NCBI RefSeq assembly: GCF_916618755.1
Contig: NZ_CAKAKB010000003.1
Span: 868,001 to 932,000 of the forward strand
Direction of reading: 5' to 3'
Source of the DNA: Actinotalea sp. Marseille-Q4924
Lineage (GTDB): Bacteria; Actinomycetota; Actinomycetes; Actinomycetales; Cellulomonadaceae
Length of the DNA: 64,000 bases
Of the stretch, positions 31,230-40,125 are shown one piece after another (positions within the stretch are counted from its first letter, which is position 1; each line of letters opens with the position of its first letter). The notes under the pieces are model-generated. The model ran no database searches. It saw only the letters and a program-made list of their open reading frames with translations, and was not told where the DNA came from. Both the position numbers and the translations under genes were made by a program.

Positions 31230-32230
31230 GGGGCGCTCACCTCGTTCACCGGGCTGCGGCGGTCGCCCACGGCGTCCCGCAGCTGCGGGAGGACGTGCTC
31301 GCCGAAGGTGTCGATGAACGCGTCCTGCTCCGTCCCCACGTGGTGGAGGTAGACCTCGTCGAACCCGACCTCCGCCAGCTCGGTGAGCCAGTCGACGTGC
31401 TGCGAGAGGTCGGCGGAGATCTTGACCCCCTGGTGCACGTCCTGCGGGCGGACATGGGCCGCGGCCTGCTCGAACGCCTCGGGCGTGTCCAGGTCCCAGG
31501 GCAGCGGCGGGGAGAAGAGGTTGGTCCGCCACTGCTGGAAGGCGACGCGCTCGGCCTCCGCGGGGTCGGGGTCCCAGGAGAGGTGCACCTGCAGGACGAC
31601 CGGGCCCCGGCCGCCGGCGTCGCGGTAGGCCGCCACCATCTCGCGCAGCGTGTCCAGGGGCTGGTTGATCGTCACGAGGCCGTCCGACCACGCGGCCATG
31701 CGGCGAGCGGTCGCCACCGTCACGGCCGGCGCGATGAGCGCGGGCACCGGGTCCGGGAGCGTCCACAGCCGGGCGCGGTCGACCGTGACGAGCCCGTCGT
31801 GGGTGACCGTCTCGCCGGCCAGCAGGCGCCGGATGACGTCGATGGACTCCTCGAGCCGCGCGTCGCGGAGCTCCTTGCGCGGCCAGGGCTCGCCGGTGAT
31901 GTGCTCGTTCATGTTCTCGCCCGACCCCAGCGCGGCCCAGAACCGGCCCGGGAACATGGCGCCGAGGGTCCCGATCGCCTGGGCGATGATCGCCGGGTGG
32001 TACCGCTGCCCGGGGGCGTTCACGACCCCGAACCGCAGGCTCGTCGTCGCCAGCGCGGCGCCCAGCCAGGACCACGCGAAGCCCGAGTGCCCCTGGTCGG
32101 TGTTCCAGGGCGCGAAGTGGTCCGAGCACATGGCCGCGTCGAAGCCCGCCGCCTCGGCGCGCTGCACGGCCCGCAGCAAGGTGCCGGGGTGGATCTGCTC
32201 GTGGGAGGCGTGGAAGCCGAAGAGAGTCAC
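31226..32230 (-). CDS. TIGR03885-type LLM flavin-dependent oxidoreductase
   Basis: The 334-residue protein is a luciferase-like monooxygenase fold: FGFHASHEQIHPGTLLRAVQRAE, MCSDHFAPWNTDQGHSGFAWSWLG, LRFGVVNAPGQRYHPAIIAQA and FWAALGSGENMNEHITG. This subgroup (TIGR03885) is usually described as a probable non-F420 flavin oxidoreductase and is often paired with a GH13 gene, as here. The GTG start at 32230 has no strong ribosome-binding site. Four-base overlap with the GH13 gene suggests co-translation, perhaps linked to stress or trehalose metabolism. Confidence 0.85.
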   Translation of the reverse strand: MTLFGFHASHEQIHPGTLLRAVQRAEAAGFDAAMCSDHFAPWNTDQGHSGFAWSWLGAALATTSLRFGVVNAPGQRYHPAIIAQAIGTLGAMFPGRFWAALGSGENMNEHITGEPWPRKELRDARLEESIDVIRRLLAGETVTHDGLVTVDRARLWTLPDPVPALIAPAVTVATARRMAAWSDGLVTINQPLDTLREMVAAYRDAGGRGPVVLQVHLSWDPDPAEAERVAFQQWRTNLFSPPLPWDLDTPEAFEQAAAHVRPQDVHQGVKISADLSQHVDWLTELAEVGFDEVYLHHVGTEQDAFIDTFGEHVLPQLRDAVGDRRSPVNEVSAP

Positions 32231-32305
32231 CTGATCTTCCTACCGCTGACGCGTCGGCGGCGCCTGTCGAGCGCGGTGCGGCGCCGGGTGGGAGACTGCA
32301 GCGCT

Positions 32306-33409
32306 GTGGACACCCCTGACGAAGGCCGGCACCCCAGCACGCCCCCCGCTCGAGCGGGTTCCGCGCACCCCACGAGTCGCCCGCACTGGGCGGCACGGCT
32401 GGAGGACGCGGCGCTGAGCAGGCTCAACGCGGTGCTCCGACGGCGTGGCTGGGTGCCACGCGCGGAGCCCTACACCGGCTACGGCGCGACCGGCTGGGTC
32501 CGCGTCCTCGGCCGCGCCGTGCTGGCGGCCCCGGACACCACGGGCCGTGAGGTCTCCGAGCGTGACGCGGAGTCGGCGGGGCGTGCCGTGCGCGGCTGGC
32601 GCAGCTTCGTCAGTGCCCAGCTCGGCGGCGCCGTCGTGCGTGTCGAGGTCGGCGGGCGCACGCACGAGGTGACGGCCGACCGCGGCGGTTACCTGGACTC
32701 CGTCGTCGAGGCGGACCTGCCGCCCGGCTGGCACCAGGTGCGGCTGGAGCTCGGCGGGCAGTCGGTGGAAGCCCCCGTGCTCGTCGTCGACCCGGCCGCC
32801 GAGGTCGGGATGGTCAGCGACATCGACGACACGGTCATGGTCACGGCGCTCCCCCGGCCGCTCCTCGCGGCGTGGAACGCGTTCGTGCTGCACGAGAACG
32901 CCCGCGGCGTCGTCCCCGGCATGGCGGGCCTCTACCGCCGCTGGACGGCACGCCACCCGCAGGCGCCGGTGTTCTACCTGTCGACCGGTGCGTGGAACGT
33001 GGCCCCCGCGCTGCGCCGCTTCCTCCAGCGCCACGGCTATCCGGCCGGGCCGCTGCTGCTCACCGACTGGGGCCCGACGAACACCGGCTGGTTCCGCAGC
33101 GGCCAGGCGCACAAGGACGCGGCGCTGCGTCGCCTGCGCGAGGAGTTCCCCCACATGCAGTGGTTCCTCGTCGGCGACGACGGCCAGCACGACCCGGAGA
33201 TCTACGGCCAGTTCGCGGCGGAGCACCCCGACGCCGTGGCCGCGGTCGCGATCCGGCAGCTCACCCCGACCGAGCAGGTGCTGGCCCACGGGACGACCGA
33301 GCCGCTGGACCGGGTCCGGCGCATGACGAGCGCCGCGACGACCGTGACCGGCCCGGACGGCAACGCCCTCGCCCTCGCGATGATCGACACCGGGCTGCTC
33401 GAGACCTGA
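32306..33409 (+). CDS. App1-family (DUF2183) phosphatase-domain protein
   Basis: This 367-residue protein carries the App1/DUF2183 HAD-like domain: SDIDDTVMVTALPRPLLA (catalytic DxDxT-like, about residues 170-176), VFYLSTGAWNVAPALRRFL, LLTDWGPTNTGWF and FLVGDDGQHDPEIYGQF. The founding member, yeast App1, is a phosphatidate phosphatase; bacterial substrates are unknown. GTG 32306 follows GGAGA by ten bases. The first 25 residues are Pro/Ser-rich and the next 100 form an N-terminal beta domain. It converges on the threonine aldolase gene. Confidence 0.86.
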   Translation: MDTPDEGRHPSTPPARAGSAHPTSRPHWAARLEDAALSRLNAVLRRRGWVPRAEPYTGYGATGWVRVLGRAVLAAPDTTGREVSERDAESAGRAVRGWRSFVSAQLGGAVVRVEVGGRTHEVTADRGGYLDSVVEADLPPGWHQVRLELGGQSVEAPVLVVDPAAEVGMVSDIDDTVMVTALPRPLLAAWNAFVLHENARGVVPGMAGLYRRWTARHPQAPVFYLSTGAWNVAPALRRFLQRHGYPAGPLLLTDWGPTNTGWFRSGQAHKDAALRRLREEFPHMQWFLVGDDGQHDPEIYGQFAAEHPDAVAAVAIRQLTPTEQVLAHGTTEPLDRVRRMTSAATTVTGPDGNALALAMIDTGLLET

Positions 33410-33430
33410 GCCCGGCACCGGACCGCGGGG

Positions 33431-34546
33431 TCAGGACCGCTCGAGCTCCTCCCGCAGCGCCGCGACGAACGCGTCGACGTCGGCCTCGGTCGTGTCGAAG
33501 GCGCACATCCAGCGCACCTCACCGGTGGCGACGTCCCAGTCGTAGAAGCGGAACCGGGTGCGCAGGCGGTCCGCGACGCCGTCGGGCAGCACGGCGAACA
33601 CGGCGTTCGCCTCCACCGGGCGCACCACGCGCACCCCAGGCAGTCCGGCGACCCCGTCACGCAGGCGCCGCGCCATCCCGTTGGCGTGCCGGGCGGACCG
33701 CAGCCACAGGTCGCCCTCCAGCAGCGTGACGAGCTGGGCGGAGATGAAGCGCATCTTCGAGGCGAGCTGCATGTTCATCTTGCGCAGGTACGGCAGGCCC
33801 GTGGCCGCGGCGGGGTCGAGGACGACCACCGCCTCCGCACCCATCAGCCCGTTCTTCGTCCCGCCGAAGGACACGACGTCGACGCCGGCGTCGGACGTGA
33901 ACGCGCGCAGCGGCACGTCGAGGCTCGCGGCGGCGTTCGAGATGCGCGCACCGTCGAGGTGCAGGCGCATGCCGCGCGCGTGCGCGTGGTCCGCCAGCGC
34001 ACGGACCTCCTCCGGCGTGTAGCAGGTGCCGAGCTCGGTGGTCTGCGTGATCGACACGACGAGCGGCTGCGCCCGGTGCTCGTCGCCCCAGCCCCACGCC
34101 TGCCGGTCGACCAGCTCGGGCGTCAGCCTGCCGTCCGGCGTCGCCACCGGCAGGAGCTTGATCCCGGCCACCCGCTCGGGTGCGCCGTTCTCGTCGGTGT
34201 GGATGTGTGCGGTCTCGGCGCAGACGACGGCCCCCCACGGCGGCAGGAGCGCCTGGAGGCTGAGCACGTTCGCCCCGGTGCCGTTGAACACCGGGAAGAC
34301 CTCGACGTCGCCCCCGAAGTGGTGGGACATGACCTCGTGCAGTCGTGCCGTCCAGCGGTCCTCGCCGTAGGCGATCTCGTGCCCGACGTTCGCCCGCGCC
34401 AGCGCCTCGATCACCTCGGGGTGGACGCCGGCGTAGTTGTCCGAGGCGAAGCTGACGCGCCCGGCGGTGGGCGCGTCGTCGTCGCGCGCCGGGTCCTCGG
34501 CGGGTGCGGCGGGGCTGGGCGTCGAGCTCTCGTTCAGCGCTGTCAC
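33431..34546 (-). CDS. ltaE: Low-specificity L-threonine aldolase
   Basis: The 371-residue product is a fold-type I PLP enzyme of the threonine-aldolase/beta-eliminating-lyase group. It has FASDNYAGVHPEVIEALARAN at the start, NGTGANVLSLQALL, LHLDGARISNAA (PLP-binding Asp and Arg), and SFGGTKNGLMGAE with the Schiff-base lysine near residue 228. It cleaves L-threonine or allo-threonine to glycine and acetaldehyde. GTG 34546 is used; a Pro/Ala/Asp-rich extension of about 25 residues precedes the conserved part and the start may be a little downstream. Confidence 0.88.
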   Translation of the reverse strand: MTALNESSTPSPAAPAEDPARDDDAPTAGRVSFASDNYAGVHPEVIEALARANVGHEIAYGEDRWTARLHEVMSHHFGGDVEVFPVFNGTGANVLSLQALLPPWGAVVCAETAHIHTDENGAPERVAGIKLLPVATPDGRLTPELVDRQAWGWGDEHRAQPLVVSITQTTELGTCYTPEEVRALADHAHARGMRLHLDGARISNAAASLDVPLRAFTSDAGVDVVSFGGTKNGLMGAEAVVVLDPAAATGLPYLRKMNMQLASKMRFISAQLVTLLEGDLWLRSARHANGMARRLRDGVAGLPGVRVVRPVEANAVFAVLPDGVADRLRTRFRFYDWDVATGEVRWMCAFDTTEADVDAFVAALREELERS

Positions 34547-34615
34547 GGGCGGAATCCTCTCACCACGTGACAGGTCCCGACGCCCGGTGCGGGTCGGGCA
34601 CGGGCGACGGCCGGC

Positions 34616-36418
34616 TCACGCGTCGGAGCCGGTGATCCCTGCCGTGGACGCGACGACGTCACCGATCCGCCGGGTGAGGGCCTCGTAGAACATCGAGAGC
34701 GGGAACTCGTCGGGCAGGACCGCGTCCGTCATCTCCTTGAGGGGACCGGTCAGGGGCAGCGCGTCGGTACCCTTCGCCCAGGTGGAGGCCGGGTGCGGGG
34801 TGACCGTGGACGACACGAGCTCGTAGGCAGCCAGCCAGTGCGCGATCTTCGGCCGGTCGATGGAGCGCCAGTACAGGTCCTCGATCAGTCGGCCGAGCTC
34901 GAGCACGACCTCCGGCACGCCGGACCAGTCGATCGAGAGGCGGTTGTCCGTCCAGTGCAGCACGTGGTGCTGGTGCAGCCACGCGAACAGCAGCTGCCCG
35001 CCCAGGCCGTCGTAGTTGCGCACGCGCGACCCGGTGATCGGGAAACGGAAGATCCGGTCGAAGAGCACCGCGTACTGCACGAGCCGCCCGTGCTGCAGTC
35101 CCTGGGCCTCCAGCGCGACGGCCTCGCGGAACGCCGTGAGGTCGCAGCGCAGCTCCTCCAGCGCGTAGAGGAAGTACGGCATCCGCTGCTTGATCATGAA
35201 GGGGTCGAAGGGCAGGTCCCCGCGCATGTGGGTCCGGTCGTGGATGAGGTCCCACATGACGAAGGTCTCCTCGCACAGCGCCTGGTCCGTCAGGAGACGG
35301 GCGGCGTCCGGCGGCAGCGCGAGGCCGGTCGTCTCGGCGGCGGCGCGCACGACCCGGCGGAAGCGGGCGGCCTCCCGGTCCGCGAAGATCCCGCCCCACG
35401 TGAAGGCGGGGACCTCGCGCATCGCGACGGTCTCCGGGAACAGCACCGCGGAGTTCGTGTCGTACCCGGCGGTGAAGTCGAGGAAGCGGATCGGCACGAA
35501 CAGCGCGTTGGAGTAGTCGCCCGCCTCCAGCTCCGCGACGAAGTCGGGCCAGCGGACCTCGAGCAGCACGGCCTCGAGGTGCCGGTCGGGGCTGCCGTTC
35601 TGGGTGTACATCGGGAACACGACGAGGTGCTGGATCCCGTCGACGCGCTGCGCCGCCGGCTGGAACGCCACGAGGGAGTCGAGGAAGTCGGGGACGCCCA
35701 TCCCGTCGTCCGCCCACCGGCGCAGGTCGACCTGGACCGCGGCGAGGTACGCGGCGTCGTGCGAGAACCGGGGGGCGAGCTCGCGCACCGCGTCCGCCAC
35801 CTCGCGCGCCAGGTCGGCGGCACGCGCACGGTCCGCCGCCTCGGGCACCGACCCGTCCTTGGCCTGCAACGGCTGGAGGGCCGCGACGGCGGCCTTCAGC
35901 CGGTGCCACGCAGGGTGCGTCACCGTCTCCACCCCGCGCTCCGCGGCGGGGGCGACGGCAGCGGCCTGGGGCGCGACCCAGGTGACGAGGTTGTGCAGCA
36001 GCTCCTTGGCCCACGGGGCGTCGGGCAGGTCCGCGGCCACGACGGCGACGCGTCCCGGACCGCCGTCGGCGACGGCCCCGACGACGACGCCGCGCGCCGA
36101 GCGCAGCAGCGGCGCGGCGGCGGCGGAGAGCTCGAGCGTGGCCGCCACCGTCCCCTCGGCCTCGTCGACGCGAGCCAGGAGGTCCTCGGCCGTCGCCGCC
36201 AGGAGCCCGGCGCGGTCGCCGACGACGCCCGTCGGCTCCGGCTCGCACGGCCGGGGCCGGATGCCGATCCGGTCGAGACGAGCCACCACGCCGGCGTCCC
36301 ACCCGGCCGCCCCGCCCACGACCACCAGCCCGGCGCCCTCGTCCAGCCGGAGCTGGTCCTCCGGGGTGAGCACGTCGTCCGCGGAGCGCACGAGCACGTC
36401 GGTGCGGGTGGCGAGCAT
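34616..36418 (-). CDS. Large conserved protein, DUF6421-like
   Basis: This 600-residue soluble protein resembles actinobacterial proteins I recall as DUF6421; no enzymatic class is established. An N-terminal part (about 1-130) is Ala/Val-rich and nucleotide-fold-like (GLVVVGGAAGWDAGVVARL). The C-terminal two thirds carry the conserved phrases HLVVFPMYTQNGSPDRHLEA, LFPETVAMREVPAFTWGGIF, WDLIHDRTHMRGDLPFDPFM and YALEELRCDL. The closely spaced His, Asp and Glu suggest a metal or active site, by inference. ATG 36418 follows GAGAGGACC; a TTGACC-N18-TACCGT promoter lies about 60 bases upstream. Confidence 0.72.
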   Translation of the reverse strand: MLATRTDVLVRSADDVLTPEDQLRLDEGAGLVVVGGAAGWDAGVVARLDRIGIRPRPCEPEPTGVVGDRAGLLAATAEDLLARVDEAEGTVAATLELSAAAAPLLRSARGVVVGAVADGGPGRVAVVAADLPDAPWAKELLHNLVTWVAPQAAAVAPAAERGVETVTHPAWHRLKAAVAALQPLQAKDGSVPEAADRARAADLAREVADAVRELAPRFSHDAAYLAAVQVDLRRWADDGMGVPDFLDSLVAFQPAAQRVDGIQHLVVFPMYTQNGSPDRHLEAVLLEVRWPDFVAELEAGDYSNALFVPIRFLDFTAGYDTNSAVLFPETVAMREVPAFTWGGIFADREAARFRRVVRAAAETTGLALPPDAARLLTDQALCEETFVMWDLIHDRTHMRGDLPFDPFMIKQRMPYFLYALEELRCDLTAFREAVALEAQGLQHGRLVQYAVLFDRIFRFPITGSRVRNYDGLGGQLLFAWLHQHHVLHWTDNRLSIDWSGVPEVVLELGRLIEDLYWRSIDRPKIAHWLAAYELVSSTVTPHPASTWAKGTDALPLTGPLKEMTDAVLPDEFPLSMFYEALTRRIGDVVASTAGITGSDA

Positions 36419-36479
36419 CAGGGGTGGTCCTCTCGTCCGGCGGCCGACGTCGTCGTCGCCCGCTTCTCTGGGCTACTGC

Positions 36480-36509
36480 ACGGTACGGCTCTGTCCAGAT
36501 CGTGGTCAA
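36480..36509 (-). promoter_or_regulatory. Promoter TTGACC-N18-TACCGT for the DUF6421-like gene
   Basis: On the minus strand TTGACC (36509-36504) and TACCGT (36485-36480) are 18 bases apart, with a predicted leader of about 55 bases. The remainder of the 36419-36721 divergent gap has no gene; an imperfect inverted repeat TTGTGCGC/GCGCAACAA lies near 36558-36576. Confidence 0.55.
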
Positions 36510-36658
36510 CGTCGTCGGAGTCGGGGTCCGTCAGCGCCGGTCCACAAGCAGAAGGCATTGTGCGCTGCGCAACAAGGGTCCGCGCGTCCGGCCGTGCCGG
36601 GTGATCGACGTCACCGGGCCTCGGGCGTCAGGCCCTACGCGGACGACCATGGGCGCCG

Positions 36659-36664
36659 TAGACT
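36659..36664 (+). promoter_or_regulatory. Candidate -10 TAGACT for the DeaD helicase gene
   Basis: TAGACT lies 57 bases before the ATG and would give a leader of about 50 bases, which for a cold-shock helicase could be regulatory. No clear -35 was found. Confidence 0.35.
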
Positions 36665-36721
36665 GGTTCGGCTCGCGTCGTGTGCCCGGCGCTCCGCCCC
36701 ACGACCGAAACGGGACGCCCC

Positions 36722-38548
36722 ATGCCCTCCCCCCACTCCCCCGACGCCCCCGAGCCGACCGCCGACGAGCGGTTGCCCGACCTCGTCGAGCTGGGCCTCC
36801 CGGAGGCCCTCCTCCAGGCCGTCCTCGACCTCGGCTTCGTGCGCCCGACCCCCATCCAGGCGGCGACGATCCCCGTCCTGCTGGCGGGCCGCGACGTCAC
36901 CGGCGTCGCCCAGACGGGGACCGGGAAGACCGCCGCCTTCGGGCTGCCGCTGCTCGCGGCCGTCGAGCCGGCCACCCGCGCCGTCCAGGCACTGGTGCTC
37001 ACCCCCACGCGCGAGCTCGCGCAGCAGGTCGCCGAGGCGATCACCACGTTCGCCCGCCGGACCCCCGGCGTGCGCGTCGTCGCCGTCTACGGCGGCGCCC
37101 CCTTCCTCCCGCAGCAGCGCGCGCTGGCAGCGGGCGCCCAGGTCGTCGTCGGCACCCCCGGGCGCGTCATGGACCACCTGGACCGCGGGACGCTCTCGCT
37201 GGACGCCATCCGGATGCTCGTCCTGGACGAGGCCGACGAGATGCTGCGGATGGGGTTCGCCGAGGACGTCGAGCGGATCTTCGGCGCGGCCCCGCAGCGC
37301 CGGCAGGTCGCCCTGTTCTCGGCCACCATGCCTCCCGGGATCGTCGCGGTGGCGTCGCAGCACCTCGTCGACCCCGTCCGCGTCGCGGTCGACCGGGAGT
37401 CCTCGACCGTGACGGCCGTCAAGCAGAGCTACGCGGTCGTGCCGTACCGCCACAAGATCGGCGCTCTGGCGAGGGTCCTCGCGACCGCGGACGCGGGTGC
37501 GGCGATCGTGTTCACCCGCACGCGCAGCGCCGCGGAGGAGGTCGGGCTCGCGCTCGTCGCCCGCGGGCTCTCCGCCGCCACCATCTCCGGGGACGTGGCG
37601 CAGAAGGACCGCGAGAAGATCATCGACCGTCTGCGCACCGGGGCCCTCGACACGCTCGTCGCCACCGACGTCGCGGCGCGTGGCCTCGACGTCGAACGCG
37701 TCGGGCTGGTCGTGAACTTCGACGTCCCGGGCGAGCCGGAGGCCTACGTGCACCGCATCGGTCGCACCGGGCGGGCCGGCCGGGAGGGTCGCGCCCTGAC
37801 GTTCGTCACGCCCAAGGAGCGCCACAAGCTCCGCGCGATCGAGCGAACCACGCGGCAGCGGCTCGAGGAGGTCCCGCTCCCCACGCCCGCCGACGTCTCA
37901 CGGCACCGCATCGTGAACCTCCTCGCCCGCACCCCGGAGCGGCACGAGGCGGGGCGCACGGAGCTCTACCGCAGCGCGCTGCAGGAGCACGTCGAGACCT
38001 CCGGCATGGACCTGCTGGACGTCGCGGCCGCCCTGGCGGCACTCGCCGTCGGTGACGACCGGTCCACGGTCGAGGAGGAGCCGGAGGTCATCGAGGAGGC
38101 GTTCGCGCCCGACGGCGGCACGCGGTACCGCCTCGCCGTCGGACACCGGCACGGCGTCCGGCCGGAGGCCGTCGTCGGCGCGCTGACCGGCGAGGGAGGC
38201 CTGACGGGACGGGACATCGGGAAGATCGACATCTTCTCCGGGTTCACGCTCGTCGAGATCACCGCGTCCCTGGGCGAGGAGACGCTCCGGCGCATCGCCG
38301 CAGCGCGCGTCGCGGGCCAGCCGCTGCGGATCCGCGTCGACGAGGGCCGACCCGGCCGGTCGGCGGCGGCCGCCACGTCGCACCCGGGCACCCACCACCA
38401 CGAGCCGCGCACGCCGCGGCGCACCGGGGAGCGCAAGCACGTCGGACGCGGGGCGCCGAGCCGTGGGACCGAGCGCCCGGGCCGCGCACCGGACCGCGTG
38501 GGGCGACCGGACGAGCGTCCGCGCAAGCCACGCCACCGCGGCGTCTGA
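36722..38548 (+). CDS. deaD: DEAD-box RNA helicase, DeaD/CsdA-like
   Basis: The 608-residue protein has the Q-motif region (LGLPEALLQAVLDLGF, PTPIQ), Walker A AQTGTGKTAAF (about 62), LTPTRELAQQV, DEADEML (about 169), FSATMP, and HRIGRTGRAGREG. A DbpA-type RNA-binding domain follows at about 467-545, then an Arg/Lys-rich tail of about 60 residues ending GERPRKPRHRGV-like. This plan is that of DeaD/CsdA, an ATP-dependent helicase acting in ribosome assembly and RNA decay, often cold-induced. ATG 36722 is the first in the conserved frame; the ribosome-binding site is weak. Confidence 0.92.
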   Translation: MPSPHSPDAPEPTADERLPDLVELGLPEALLQAVLDLGFVRPTPIQAATIPVLLAGRDVTGVAQTGTGKTAAFGLPLLAAVEPATRAVQALVLTPTRELAQQVAEAITTFARRTPGVRVVAVYGGAPFLPQQRALAAGAQVVVGTPGRVMDHLDRGTLSLDAIRMLVLDEADEMLRMGFAEDVERIFGAAPQRRQVALFSATMPPGIVAVASQHLVDPVRVAVDRESSTVTAVKQSYAVVPYRHKIGALARVLATADAGAAIVFTRTRSAAEEVGLALVARGLSAATISGDVAQKDREKIIDRLRTGALDTLVATDVAARGLDVERVGLVVNFDVPGEPEAYVHRIGRTGRAGREGRALTFVTPKERHKLRAIERTTRQRLEEVPLPTPADVSRHRIVNLLARTPERHEAGRTELYRSALQEHVETSGMDLLDVAAALAALAVGDDRSTVEEEPEVIEEAFAPDGGTRYRLAVGHRHGVRPEAVVGALTGEGGLTGRDIGKIDIFSGFTLVEITASLGEETLRRIAAARVAGQPLRIRVDEGRPGRSAAAATSHPGTHHHEPRTPRRTGERKHVGRGAPSRGTERPGRAPDRVGRPDERPRKPRHRGV

Positions 38549-38610
38549 GCGGACGGCCACCGGCTCCCACCGCGATTCCGGCGTCGGCGGACGTCCGGGG
38601 TGCCCCGTCG

Positions 38611-39315
38611 TCAGACGCCCGACGGCGCCCCGCCGCGCTCGGCGAGCATCTCCTCCAGCAGGACCATCTCGGCCTCCTGGGCCGTGACGATCGAGGACGC
38701 CAGCCGGCGCACCGCCGGGGTCGACGCCTCCGTCGCCGCGTACTCGGCCATCTCCACGCCGCCCTGGTGGTGCGGGATCATCAGGGCCAGGAACAGCCTC
38801 TCCGCCTCCCGCCCCTCGGCCGCCTCGAGGAGCGCGAGCTGCTCGGCGCTCACGAGCCCTGGCATCTTCTCGGGCGGCCCACTGCCGTCCGGTCCGCTGC
38901 CGTGCCCGTCGTGCTCGCTCATCCACTGCATCGGTGGGCCCGCGGCCGTCTGCGCGAGGCCCCAGACCTGCAGCCACCCGGCCATCTGGCCCTGCTGGTT
39001 CTGCTGGGTCAGCAGGATGTCGAGCGCGAGCGACCGCACGGCCGGGTCGTCGGTCCGCTCCCGCACCAGGACGGACATCTGCACGGCCTGCCCGTGGTGG
39101 ACCTGCATCTCGCGGGCGAAGCCGGCGTCGACGGAGGTCGCGGCGGGGGTGTCCGGGCGCAGGAGCACGCCGGCCACGAGGGCCCCGACGAGGAGCCCGA
39201 CCACGCCTGCGAGGACCGCCGCGGCGGCGACGGGCAGGCGGCGACCCCCGGGTCGGTCGCCCGCCGGCACGGTGCCGCCGGTGTCGTCACGCCCAGGCCG
39301 GTCGGCCTCCGTCAC
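38611..39315 (-). CDS. DUF305 domain membrane-anchored protein
   Basis: The 234-residue product starts at GTG 39315, overlapping the DUF3105 stop. It has a charged N-terminus, one helix (AAAVLAGVVGLLVGALVAGVLL, about residues 30-51) and a ferritin-like DUF305 domain with two HH motifs: REMQVHHGQAVQMSVL and LALMIPHHQGGVEMAEYA. Related domains bind copper or other metals in some proteins. The Met-rich surroundings (MQWMSEHDGHG) fit such a role, though this is inference. It is paired with DUF3105, a common actinobacterial arrangement. Confidence 0.88.
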   Translation of the reverse strand: MTEADRPGRDDTGGTVPAGDRPGGRRLPVAAAAVLAGVVGLLVGALVAGVLLRPDTPAATSVDAGFAREMQVHHGQAVQMSVLVRERTDDPAVRSLALDILLTQQNQQGQMAGWLQVWGLAQTAAGPPMQWMSEHDGHGSGPDGSGPPEKMPGLVSAEQLALLEAAEGREAERLFLALMIPHHQGGVEMAEYAATEASTPAVRRLASSIVTAQEAEMVLLEEMLAERGGAPSGV

Positions 39316-39950
39316 GCCCCGACCCCGCCGAAGCAGGACGCTCCCGGCTCCGGGGTCTGCGGGCCCTGCAGGTACTTGACCAGGAACGGCTCGAGCCGCT
39401 CGTCGTCGACCGAGTCGACCTCGAGCTGCACGCCCCAGGCGCTCAGCGTCAGGGGGCTCGCCAGGTCCTCGAACGGGCTGACGAGGAGATAGGGGTTGGA
39501 CGCGCTGAGCTCCCGCAGACGCTCCACCTGGGCCGGCTCCAGCGCGGGGTCGTAGGCGATCCACACGGCACCGTGCTCGAGCGAGTGCACGGCGTGCTCC
39601 TCGACCACCGGCGCGTCGTAGAAGCCGCAGTTCTGCCAGATCGGGTGATGGTCCCCACCCACGGGCGGCAGGAGCTCGTACTCGACGGCCTCCTCCGTGT
39701 GCAGGGTCGAGGCGATCTCGATCTCCTCCACGCCGTCGATGTCGGCCTGCGCGGCCGCGCGCACCTCGTTCTGGGCGCTCAGCTCCTGGAAGAAGAAGAT
39801 CCCCACGGGGACGGCGAGCGCCAGGACGACCGCAGACACGACCCCGACGACGAGGAAGGTCCGGCGACGCTCGGCCCGCTGCTGCTCCGCCTGGACCTGC
39901 GCCAGTCGCTCGCGGCGCTCGTCCGCCGCCTCCCGCTTGCCTGCACCCAC
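39312..39950 (-). CDS. DUF3105 family membrane-anchored protein
   Basis: This 212-residue protein has a basic N-terminus, one helix (FLVVGVVSAVVLALAVPVGIFF) and a DUF3105 domain with GGDHHPIWQNCGFYDAPV, HAVHSLEHGAVWIAYDP and a single C-terminal Cys. The His-rich set suggests metal binding. GTG 39950 is chosen because GAGGAGG lies seven bases upstream; an upstream ATG at 40010 in frame would add 20 unrelated residues. The stop overlaps the DUF305 start, so the pair is probably one operon exporting two small metal-linked proteins. Confidence 0.85.
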   Translation of the reverse strand: MGAGKREAADERRERLAQVQAEQQRAERRRTFLVVGVVSAVVLALAVPVGIFFFQELSAQNEVRAAAQADIDGVEEIEIASTLHTEEAVEYELLPPVGGDHHPIWQNCGFYDAPVVEEHAVHSLEHGAVWIAYDPALEPAQVERLRELSASNPYLLVSPFEDLASPLTLSAWGVQLEVDSVDDERLEPFLVKYLQGPQTPEPGASCFGGVGA

Positions 39951-40125
39951 CGGGGCCTCCTCGTCCTGTCGTCGTCGGGAACCACACGTCGAAGCCCGCC
40001 CCTGCTCCACGGCGGAGGCAGGATACGTGGCGGGCGGACGCGGCGGCGCGGGCGTCCGAGCCCGTCGTCACCGCCGCCGGGTCCAACGCCGGAGGGCGTC
40101 CTGGCGTTCCCCCGCCCAGGCGCCG

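Noticed and set aside
29547-32396. Single 949-residue fusion of the LLM protein and the GH13 enzyme
   Set aside because: The first 390 residues are an out-of-frame reading of the LLM gene. The conserved GH13 start at GTG 31229 and the LLM stop at 31226 show two overlapping genes.
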